Source: Tetramitus jugosus
Taxonomy: Eukaryota > Heterolobosea > Eutetramitea > Acrasida > Vahlkampfiidae
Assembly (NCBI GenBank): GCA_937625935.1
Contig: OW569353.1
Span: 434,001 to 498,000, forward strand
Direction of reading: 5' to 3'
Length of the DNA: 64,000 nucleotides
Shown: positions 43,801 to 52,672 of the stretch, piece by piece
Layout: each line of letters begins with the position of its first letter
Numbering within the stretch: position 1 is the first letter of the stretch
Notes under the pieces: model-generated
Told to the model about the DNA's origin: nothing
The model's database searches: none
What the model saw: the letters and a program-made list of their open reading frames with translations, nothing else
Made by a program: the position numbers and the translations under genes

Positions 43801-46047
43801 ATCCAGCTGGACAAATGTATCCTTCGGGAGTTGGAGTGTCGGTACGAGTGTTTGGACAATAGAATCCTGCATTGCACATCTGACATGTAGTTGATGAGTT
43901 CGAGCTCCAATAGCCTGCCGAGCAAGGGGTTGGTGCGACTGCTGGATTGCTACACGAGTATCCTGCTGGGCAAGGGGAGCACATAGAAGAGCCCGCATAT
44001 GAGTATGTTCCCAGGGGACATGTCATTGGAGAAATTGTAGGATCTAAGCAATACTTTCCAGCAGGACAAACTGTACAACTTACCTGCATTCCTATCGAGT
44101 AAGATCCCGGTTGGCATGCGGTAATACTTCCTCCAGTCACAGAAGGACATGCAAATCCTGGTGGACAATCTGTGCAAGCAGCTTGTCCGGATAGAGAATA
44201 TGTTCCTGTCGAACATAGAGTTGATGTAACTTGATTGGTTTTGGGACATGCATAGCCTGTCAAACAAGATGTGCATGCACTTTGCCCAGCTATAGAATAG
44301 CTTCCATTTGAGCAAGGTACTGGAGTGCTACTGCCAGATAAACAATAGAATCCTGCTGGACAAATCAAACATAATGTTGAACCGCTGGATGAATACTGCC
44401 CAGGAGGACAATTAATTGGTGTTGTTGTACTTGTTGGACAATAGGTTCCAGCAGGACAGATATTACAGGTTGTACTATTTTGGGCTGAGTAAAACCCGAC
44501 ACCACAGGGCAAGATTGTACTTGGCTCCGGACAGGCATAACCTGCGGGACAATTCGAACAAACTGTTGATCCTGATGCTGAGTACTGCCCTACGGCACAG
44601 TCTGAAGGTGCTTCATTCGCATTTAGGCACTGCTTACCAGCGGGACAGGTTGTGCATGTTGCACTTCCCGTAGAGGAGTATCCACCAATGCATAATGAAG
44701 GAAGGGAGGTGGGAGATGGGCATTGGGATCCTGCAGGACATGGTGTACAGGATGATTGTCCTGGGAGAGAATAATATCCTGTTGGGCAAGCTTGTGGTGG
44801 ATCGACAACAGGATTGGGGCATTCCTTGCCCAACTCACATAAAAGACAACCTGTTCGATCACTATTAGAATATGTTCCAAGAGGACAAATAGTACAATTA
44901 GCTTGTCCTGCACTTGAGGTATATCCTCTTGGACATTGAGTCGGTGATAGTGATGGTTCGGAGCAGAAAAATCCTGCAGGACAGACAGAGCAATGAGATG
45001 AACCGTAGCTTGAATACATTCCAGCGGTACATGGAAGACAGTTTGAACGATCTGAGGAGCTATAGAAACCAGGTGGACACTGAGTGGGTGGTAGGTCTGG
45101 ATATGGACATTCACTGCCATCAGAACATGAAGTGCAGCTTGCTGAGCCATTCATTATGGCATAGGTCCCAAGAGAGCATGGAACACATGAAGGAACAACT
45201 CCTCCTGGACTGAAAGTGCCATAATTGCAAGATATGGGTGCAATGGAGGGATCTAAACAACTATGACCAGGAGGACAAGCAAGACACGCTGATGAGCCTG
45301 TTAAACTGAATGTTCCTGTGGGGCATGGAATCGGATCACTCGAAGGCACAGGACACTTGTTGCCTGCCTCGCATATTGTACATTGAGGAGAAGCTTGAGT
45401 TTTTGTATATGTTCCAGGACCACAAGTCATACATGTAGTGACACTTCCTCCCATTGAATATGTTCCTTTAGGACAAATTATTGGATCATAGGCTGGATCG
45501 GGACAGTAATGGCCAACAGGACATGGGGAACAAGATGTATTACCTATTGACAAACAAAATTATACTGTCAGCCATTGGAAAGAAGATTGTCGATACTCTC
45601 ATTTGATCAGCATACCTGGTGACGAGAAGTATCCTGTGGGGCAACGGATGGGCTTGGAGTCAATAGCAGGGCAAAAATAACCTCGAGGACACATGTCACA
45701 TGAAGAAGCACCTGAAACTGCTGAATAGAAACCTGGCTCACATTCAATACACTCACTGAAAAAATCAGCCCCTGTTTTATCGCAATAGGTGCCCTTCGGG
45801 CAAGGTGACTTGTTGACACCATCCAAGCAACTAAAACAAATTCAGTTAGAATTGATTGCTCGATTTATATGTGATCAGAACTCTAAAAGTTTACTTACTA
45901 GTAACCTATGGGGCATGCTACACATAATGAAGGACTCGGTTCATAGTATTGACCTATTGTACAATTGTCAAAAGCATGGACTGTACTCGAGTGAGGCAGC
46001 AGAACACACACGAACAAAGCAAATAGCAAAATAACAAGCTCGCTCAT
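40826..46047 (-). CDS. Giant secreted cysteine-rich repeat protein (GCC2/GCC3-type modules)
   Basis: Exons 45899-46047, 45616-45830 and 40826-45543 (introns 68 and 72 bp) give 1693 residues. It begins with a signal peptide (MSELVILLFALFVCVLLP). The rest is roughly 40 tandem modules of about 40 residues with the pattern CPAGxYCxxxxxxPxxCPxGTYSxxG...CxxC. These resemble the GCC2/GCC3 or ephrin-receptor-like cysteine modules. Splice joins preserve the pattern (PIGYYCLDG, SSPGNTSCSPC). The protein ends inside a module (CYNCPPGYYCPIISS), with no membrane helix and no GPI signal, so it should be secreted or part of an extracellular coat. Modules vary enough that the array looks old. The function is unknown; similar arrays occur in surface or secreted proteins of many protists. 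Confidence 0.9.
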
Positions 46048-46155
46048 TCTCCGCCTTGTTCTTTGCCAACTCACTATTCCTTTTGTCATTGTTAGTAGTA
46101 AAACGCGTTCTTTCATTTTCTTGTCAATCGTAGAAGCGGACAATCTAGCAGTTTC

Positions 46156-47960
46156 ATGGTGGTGCTTCGCCAAAGCGCAAAAAACACCACCACACTAAAA
46201 ACACAACAACAGAGCCATTTACGTTCATTTATAAATCAAACGCTGAACGAATCCTCCGCCACTATTGGTGATTCACAACAATCATCATCATCAGAACCAA
46301 CAATGTCAACATCATCAGCTTCAACAACAACAATGAACACAAACACAACAACAACAAAAACAACTGAAGAACTAATGGAACAATATAGCACTCCGGAACA
46401 AATTCGAATCACTCAACTCGAACTTGAACTAGACAGTGAAAAGAAGAAGAATGAGAAGCTATTGGAAAAAATTCAAAAATTGCAGAGTGCAAACTTGAAC
46501 CTCGTATGTCATTTTTTTTGGTCTTCTCAGTATGATGATGAATGCTCACACTTGTTGATTTTTTTTTCATTCATTCAATAGCAATTACAAGTCGAAGAGG
46601 AAGAAGAGTTGATTACGAACAAATTGATTAAAAAATTGGATCGATTGAAGAAGGAGAAGGAACATATTGTTCAGCAAGTGGAACAGGAAGAAGAGCTATT
46701 GACCAATACACTGCACAAGAAGCTTCAAACGTTAAAAAATGAAAAAATGGTGATTGAGAATCAGTTGGAACAAGACAAGAAGTATATTATTAATCGATTG
46801 CAGAGACAGTATGACCTTGTTGTTGCAGAAAAGAAGTATGTTGTTGTTGTTGCATTCTATTGAATTGTGTGTTTTTGCTATGATGATGATGATTTCAGTT
46901 GTTCTTACCAATTCTTCATACTATTATTTATATATTTTTTTTGCATGGGAACATAGCAATATGGAGAGAAAGATTGAACAGGAGAGAAGCGAGGCGTTGA
47001 GTCAGTTGCGAGACACTTTGAACAAGATTCGATCCTATTCCATGCAAGAGTAAGTGCGAATATTATTGATAATCATATGCCGATTGTGTTTCTTTTTTGT
47101 TCGTCGTCATTGATGATTGACACCAATTATAATGTGTTGTTTGTGTGTGTGTGAGTAGTGTGAGCGCAGAAGAAAATGATCTCTTGGAATCATTGAGCGA
47201 ACAAGTGGTTGCATTGCAACAATTACAGGACAAATTCATGAAGGACAAGGATAACTATATGGACAAGAATGAACAATTGAAGAAGGAATTGAATCGTTTG
47301 GAGTCTGAAAACTTTTTACTCGAACAAAAAATTAGACGAGAGAAGGAAAAGATGGAATTGATCAATACGGACAATGCACGTGCAGCATACAACTTGGAAA
47401 TGTTTTCTGAGCGCAAATTTAATCATGTCCCATCCTCTCACGGCGGTGGAGATGCACATGGCAGAAAGAGAACAAGATCCTACACTGTCAACAATGCAAA
47501 CAGAACTCGTAGCACATCCATGCCTCCAGCAGCTCACATTGCTCCAGCGACAAAGATGCAAAAGCAGCAAGAGCATTCCTTTACGCTTGCATTGAACGGT
47601 TCCGTGCGCTCCAGCCCTGATATTTCACCTAGAGCTTCACCTGGTCGATCTGCTCCCGTATCACCAAGAATGTCTCCCAGACTGCACATTTCATCATTGG
47701 CCACTGGTACTCCAAGCAGTCTACCATCCAGAACGAGCTCCTACATGTATGCTTCGAGCCCTCTCAGAAACCCTTATGAAGACTCGACTGATCAAATCAA
47801 AAAATTGGATTTGCCATCTCCTACAAAGATGAGTCCGCAGCACTCTCCAAGAACTTTCCAAACCAAACTGAAGATGAGTTCAATGATGAGTCCAAGAGAG
47901 AATACTCAGCCTGCAGCGAGTGGTGGAATCAGTCAAAAGCTACGTGAAAATCCAGTGTAA
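46156..47960 (+). CDS. CCDC6 homologue (DUF2046 coiled-coil protein)
   Basis: Four exons, 46156-46503, 46582-46835, 46957-47049 and 47159-47960, give 498 residues (introns 78, 121 and 109 bp). The coiled coil (about 85-270) has the repeated, family-specific pattern EEEELITNKLIKKLDRLKKEK, EEELLTNTLHKKLQ and NQLEQDKKYIINRLQ, spaced as in animal CCDC6. CCDC6 is a phosphoprotein of the DNA-damage and cytoskeleton response. The C-terminal half is Ser-Pro-rich (SPRASPGRSAPVSPRMSPR) with many proline-directed kinase sites. The last acceptor is a tandem GAGTAG: use of the second AG starts the exon at 47159, and use of the first adds one serine. The start is the first in-frame ATG after the divergent neighbour, 108 bp away. 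Confidence 0.85.
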
Positions 47961-48270
47961 GAACCCTTTGTTCAACACATGTGTGACGTCACGAACAGCA
48001 ATTGTATAGTACGAGAGTATGAGTGGTATACACGCGTCGGTTGACAAGCCATCATTTTTTTGTAAATTAAGTTACATATAACCACACAACTTTCTTTTTC
48101 GAACACGAAAAGCAGAACAATGACGTTGTTCCGTCCGTCGACTCACGCCACGTGGTGATCACTAGCTCAACTCTCAAAAGTCAAAAAAAAGCTGAGGTCC
48201 AAAACACCGCGCACAAAACCACAGAAAAACCAAAGCAACCCATTCATACAAACATTAGTCCAAACATACA
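47961..48270. other. Intergenic region with CRE-like and E-box palindromes
   Basis: These 310 bp separate the CCDC6-like gene from the WD40 gene. A TGACGTCA palindrome (CRE/ATF-type) is at 47984-47991 and a CACGTG palindrome (E-box/G-box) is at 48149-48154, about 120 bp before the WD40 start. Both are perfect matches to bZIP/bHLH sites, but their use here is inferred. No RNA gene is seen. Confidence 0.4.
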
Positions 48271-50238
48271 ATGACAACCACGAATCATAATAATAATAAT
48301 TCTTCCTCACCATCAACCTCCTCCTCCCTCTCCTCTACTCTCATGTCCTCCCTCTCTTCTCTCATGTCTCTTCGTCACAATGTTTCTCCCTTTGCATCAT
48401 CATCATCACCAACAACAACATCAACAACAACAACATCGATAACTACAACAACATTGATAACTACAAATGAAGAACTCGCAAAAAATTTGAATTCATCCGC
48501 TGAAAAAAAACAATCGTTTGAAGCATTGTTCATTGGCAATGAAAATAGTGATTTATGGTACGGTATCGTTCAATATTTGAATGGTATTGATATGATTAAT
48601 CTCACTCGGAGTCATCCTGCTCTATTGACCTTTTATTTGCAACATCGATTGTTGTTGTGGAAGAATTTGGTGCGCAATGAGTTTGGTTTGACAGAGAGAC
48701 TCGATCCTCAAGCCATCAACTTGAATTTCATTCCTCCTGTTGCTCCTACGACTACTACTCCGACTACTCCGACTACTTCCACGGATACTATTACTCCGAC
48801 TACTACTTCAACAACAACAACATTAGAGCTAAACTCATCAACAACAACAACAACAATATTAACAGAGCAAGAATGGATCTATTGGAAGTGTCTCTATATG
48901 AAACTGTATGATTTCAATAAGAGACATGCATGGAAGACACAATCGACCTATGCTCGATCCTATACACTGAGAGATTGTTTCTCATTGAGTCCACTCATTA
49001 ATTTCAACAATATCATGTCCACTCAATTCCTTCCAAAGTATGCCCCGATCATTGAACTACAATTACCAGATGAGAATAGTGATCATACTAGTAGGAGTAG
49101 CACTAGTAGTACTAGTAGTGGTGATCATCATGATACTGATCATAGTAACAACAATGGTAGTAGAAATAGGAGTTTGAGTAATTCGACAAGGCAAAAAAAA
49201 GTGAGTACGAAATTGGAGAATTTGACGTCGCAGGAAAGAAAAATGAGATCGACACTGGTCAATGATCATCACTATGCCATCATTTCCACCATTTTGTCAC
49301 CCGTATTTCACATTGTGAATCTCAACACGTCAAAAATCGAACGATCTTTTCACGGACATCGAGACGTTGTCAATGACATTGATTCCATGTGTTCCGATCC
49401 GTTTTGGATTGCTAGGAATCAAGGTGGAGGTATCGGACAGGGAACTATGTTGCACAAGACGTCGTCCACGTCGTTTAATAATCGAGTCTTGTCGGCGAGT
49501 GCAGATTCGTCCATCAAGATTTGGAATTTGATGACTGGATCGTGTCAGGCAACACTCAAGAATGGTCATCAACGTGGAGCGTACTCTGTGAGAGGAACGT
49601 TGGATCAACAGATGGCTATTAGCAGTGGATCTGATGGTAGTGTGTGTCTGTGGGACTGTAATCAAGGCGTGCTGTTGAGGTGTGATAAGCCGCACTCGAA
49701 TATCGCTTACAGTGTGCGATTGGATCCTCATGATGCATCGTGTGCCGTCTCGTGTGGCAAAGACGGTTTTGTCAAAATGTATGATTTGAGAAATGGAGCC
49801 AATGTTGTTCAGCAGTATCACCATGTTGATCATGCAAACTTAACGACGCCAGTGTTCTGCACAGATGTGTGCAACAAGTATGTGGTGTCGGGAACAAAGA
49901 GTGGTGACATGTATGTGTGGGATACGAGATACTCGAGGAATTGTCTTCAAAAGGTGGCACATTCGGAATCCATTCGTCGAATTCAGCTCGATGAGGTCAA
50001 ATGTGTGATTGCACGCTCAGACTCGCTGTACATTTATGAGATTAATCACAGTTATGCGAGAGGTGATGATCAGACAAGATTCAAGGTTGTGAGACGAGTG
50101 AGCAAACAAAGTGTTCCAGAGATCAACAGCTTCCATGCTGGTACATCAGTATCATTCGATACGGATTTAATATTGTGTGGTGATGAGAGCGGAGGGGTTT
50201 GTGTCCTTTCTCCCAACGGCAAGTCACTGAACTGGTAG
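48271..50238 (+). CDS. F-box-like and WD40 repeat protein
   Basis: This 655-residue single-exon gene starts at the ATG at 48271. An Asn/Ser/Thr-rich leader (about 1-75) precedes an F-box-like segment (LWYGIVQYLNGIDMINLTRS, about 90-110). Low-complexity Thr and Ser runs follow. WD40 repeats begin near residue 345 (HGHRDVVNDIDSM; VLSASADSSIKIWNLMTG; AISSGSDGSVCLWDCNQG; AVSCGKDGFVKMYDLRNG; VVSGTKSGDMYVWDTRYS) and continue to the C-terminus, where at least six blades can be traced. The layout matches substrate receptors of SCF ubiquitin ligases. The substrate is unknown. The stop is 59 bp from the convergent hydrolase gene. Confidence 0.85.
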   Translation: MTTTNHNNNNSSSPSTSSSLSSTLMSSLSSLMSLRHNVSPFASSSSPTTTSTTTTSITTTTLITTNEELAKNLNSSAEKKQSFEALFIGNENSDLWYGIVQYLNGIDMINLTRSHPALLTFYLQHRLLLWKNLVRNEFGLTERLDPQAINLNFIPPVAPTTTTPTTPTTSTDTITPTTTSTTTTLELNSSTTTTTILTEQEWIYWKCLYMKLYDFNKRHAWKTQSTYARSYTLRDCFSLSPLINFNNIMSTQFLPKYAPIIELQLPDENSDHTSRSSTSSTSSGDHHDTDHSNNNGSRNRSLSNSTRQKKVSTKLENLTSQERKMRSTLVNDHHYAIISTILSPVFHIVNLNTSKIERSFHGHRDVVNDIDSMCSDPFWIARNQGGGIGQGTMLHKTSSTSFNNRVLSASADSSIKIWNLMTGSCQATLKNGHQRGAYSVRGTLDQQMAISSGSDGSVCLWDCNQGVLLRCDKPHSNIAYSVRLDPHDASCAVSCGKDGFVKMYDLRNGANVVQQYHHVDHANLTTPVFCTDVCNKYVVSGTKSGDMYVWDTRYSRNCLQKVAHSESIRRIQLDEVKCVIARSDSLYIYEINHSYARGDDQTRFKVVRRVSKQSVPEINSFHAGTSVSFDTDLILCGDESGGVCVLSPNGKSLNW

Positions 50239-50297
50239 TTCCTAAAATACAAAACTTAATTTATTACATTTCCAAGTCAAATAAATAGTGATTCTCT

Positions 50298-52586
50298 TCA
50301 ATACAAAAAGATATTGAAGAATGAGATAAACACCATGTAGAATATGTTTATGAGCAGCGTAGGAGGGATGAGAATCAGCAGGGCGATAGAGAACCAATGA
50401 GCAAAGTGTGTTCTCGTCCAGCAACGCATAACGAGCATGGGAACGAGGCAAGTTGTCATGATGGCTGCAAACAGCACAGCAATAAATGGCATGCTCATGA
50501 GAACTGGATAGCTAACAAAGTGAATGTCTGGGCGCAATTTTGTCACTTTGACTAGATTTGTTAGGTTGAGTATCGATATGAACAGAAGCGAGATAGCTAC
50601 GGTACCAGTTGTTATGATCGTACATGACACTGCTCTAGCTGTTGGTGGAGATTTGGCTGTTTCCTCTGGAGCTCTATTCACAATTCGAAGCATTTCATTG
50701 TAGGGACGATCGTAAAATATATCATCTTCCAAATATTCCTCGCCCGCGCCATAGAAACCGTAATCTTGACAAATGTTTTTGACAATGCATGCATCCCTCG
50801 TTGCACATCCACAAAGTATGACTCCACTCGAAAGGATGAGCACTGACAGCAAGATAATAAATAAATCTCGAATTGACCGTAACGTGTGCGCATATCTCAA
50901 ACCTGGAATATATTCATACGAAGCACCTGATACCACAATATACTTTGCGTGACTTCCATTCGTCCTATTGTTCAAGTCAAGAGGTATACCCTCTCCATCC
51001 AAAAACGATAGCATTGGCGTATTTGTGATATCAAATAGATATGACCGACCATCATCATCCAAAATATTGTCATAATTGATTGTGAACAGGTTCAAATCTA
51101 CTTCAATTAGCGTTTGTTTCAATGAGGACACAGTCAAAAAGTATCCATTCCTTCGTACACACAAAATCATATCACTAATCATCAATGCTTTAAAGAATCC
51201 AGTGTGGACATGATTCGCCGTGATGTAGCAACCTTCATAACGATTCCATCTGCTCACATAGTCCTTTGTTATAGGTTTAACACTGCTCTTGAGAACTGTT
51301 CTGAGACAGAACCCAGTCGCAGGATCCATATACTCATCTGGATCGGCACATAGCTTGTAATCGAGCATCGTCTTTTCAATGAACTTGGCTCTAATCTTCT
51401 CGAGAACTCCTTTTTGTGTTCCAGACGTCAACAGAATCAAGGAGACATTGTGGTCATGAAACAGTGAAAGGGATGAATAGTAGGGCGATAGTTGGCCAGT
51501 ATGCGACACAAACCTGACCCCATTAACCATGTTCTCGTCAAACATGTATCCATATCCTAGCACGCCCTCTCTGTTCCCAAATTGTTTTGAATACATCATT
51601 TTGGCTGTTTCTTGCTTGAGAATCCTCTTATCCACATGTGGGTTGTACCCATAATTCAAATGCGTGATGGCCCACTTGGCCATATCATTTGCTGTTGAAT
51701 AGATGGCAGCAGCTGGTGCAATGTTCAACCAACGACCATAATCACTAATGGCAATATACCCACCATCATTCTGACGCATAAACGGTTTCACAAAATTGGG
51801 ATCCGAGTCCATGTTCATATAGTAACCATAGTACGTATCATTCATCTCTAGCTGATCAAACAATTCTTTTTGAATGTGATCTGCATAGTGCTCTCCTACA
51901 ATCTCCTGTACAACTAGTCCCATGAGAGTGGATCCATGCTGTGAAAAAGTGGCAACTACCCCAGGTTGTCTCACTCTTGGTGGCATACCTCGTTGAATGT
52001 ATGAACTCAATGGCAATTGATCCTGGAGACCATATGCAGCAATTCCACTAAACCTTTGATCCAATCCACTCGTGTGAGTCAACAAGTGGTGCATTGTAAC
52101 CGATTGATTCGTCGTAATACGAGGTCTTCCGTTCCACGAAATGTAATTGCCAATCAATTCATTCTTCAACGGCTTAAAATCATGTATATAGTCATTGACA
52201 TTGGTATTGTGCAGCTCTAATTTACCTTCTTCATACAGCCTTAGCACCGAAGTTGCCGTAAACGTCTTTGTGATAGTTCCAATCGAATAAATTGAGTCAC
52301 CATCTGGTGCGTTGTCCAACTTGCGACTCTCTGGATCCATTCTACCATAACCACGAGAGAATATGATCTGGTTGTTATGAACAACAGCTACACTAATGGC
52401 AGACAGGCCGAGAGCTGCCAGAGCAGACTCATCACTCAATCTAAGCACTTGTTCAAAAGTGGACTCTACGCTGCTTGGATCAAAGTAGTGGTCGCTGGTG
52501 GAACAAACACAGATGTGCAGTAAACAAACAAACGCAAAAAGCAACGATAAAGAGAATGATCGATGTAGCATCGAACGCTTCATCAT
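50298..52586 (-). CDS. Beta-lactamase-like serine hydrolase family membrane protein with altered catalytic residues
   Basis: This 762-residue protein starts at the ATG at 52584-52586. A signal peptide (LSLLFAFVCLLHICVCS) is followed by a class C beta-lactamase/penicillin-binding-like domain (about 45-440) and four C-terminal membrane helices. The fold landmarks are there: GYGRMDPESRK, SIGTITKTFTA, HHLLTHTSGLDQRF, TFSQHGSTLMGL and FVSHTGQLSP. The nucleophile of the SxxK motif is Thr104 (TITK). The YxN motif reads FSQ, lacking the catalytic Tyr. It may be inactive or chemically altered. The luminal domain ends near the first helix (LFIILLSVLILSSG). Homologues act on peptides or esters; the role here is unknown. 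Confidence 0.85.
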   Translation of the reverse strand: MMKRSMLHRSFSLSLLFAFVCLLHICVCSTSDHYFDPSSVESTFEQVLRLSDESALAALGLSAISVAVVHNNQIIFSRGYGRMDPESRKLDNAPDGDSIYSIGTITKTFTATSVLRLYEEGKLELHNTNVNDYIHDFKPLKNELIGNYISWNGRPRITTNQSVTMHHLLTHTSGLDQRFSGIAAYGLQDQLPLSSYIQRGMPPRVRQPGVVATFSQHGSTLMGLVVQEIVGEHYADHIQKELFDQLEMNDTYYGYYMNMDSDPNFVKPFMRQNDGGYIAISDYGRWLNIAPAAAIYSTANDMAKWAITHLNYGYNPHVDKRILKQETAKMMYSKQFGNREGVLGYGYMFDENMVNGVRFVSHTGQLSPYYSSLSLFHDHNVSLILLTSGTQKGVLEKIRAKFIEKTMLDYKLCADPDEYMDPATGFCLRTVLKSSVKPITKDYVSRWNRYEGCYITANHVHTGFFKALMISDMILCVRRNGYFLTVSSLKQTLIEVDLNLFTINYDNILDDDGRSYLFDITNTPMLSFLDGEGIPLDLNNRTNGSHAKYIVVSGASYEYIPGLRYAHTLRSIRDLFIILLSVLILSSGVILCGCATRDACIVKNICQDYGFYGAGEEYLEDDIFYDRPYNEMLRIVNRAPEETAKSPPTARAVSCTIITTGTVAISLLFISILNLTNLVKVTKLRPDIHFVSYPVLMSMPFIAVLFAAIMTTCLVPMLVMRCWTRTHFAHWFSIALLILIPPTLLINIFYMVFISFFNIFLY

Positions 52587-52658
52587 GATGGTTCCTTCTT
52601 TCTCTGAGTTTGAAGCTTTTCGTGTTTTGTCGCAGTTATTGCTTTTTTCCGAATGTGA

Positions 52659-52667
52659 GCGGGAAAA
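52659..52667. promoter_or_regulatory. Possible E2F/DP-type site (GCGGGAAAA)
   Basis: TTTTCCCGC on the minus strand matches TTTSSCGC. It lies six bases downstream of the ESF1 stop codon and 72 bp upstream of the serine hydrolase start, both on the minus strand. The match is exact; the role is inferred. Confidence 0.3.
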
Positions 52668-52672
52668 TATTT

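Noticed and set aside
42349-45150. Several long alternate frames inside the cysteine-rich array
   Set aside because: The repeated codon pattern of the array keeps other frames open; only the main frame shows the conserved Cys spacing and joins to the signal peptide exons.
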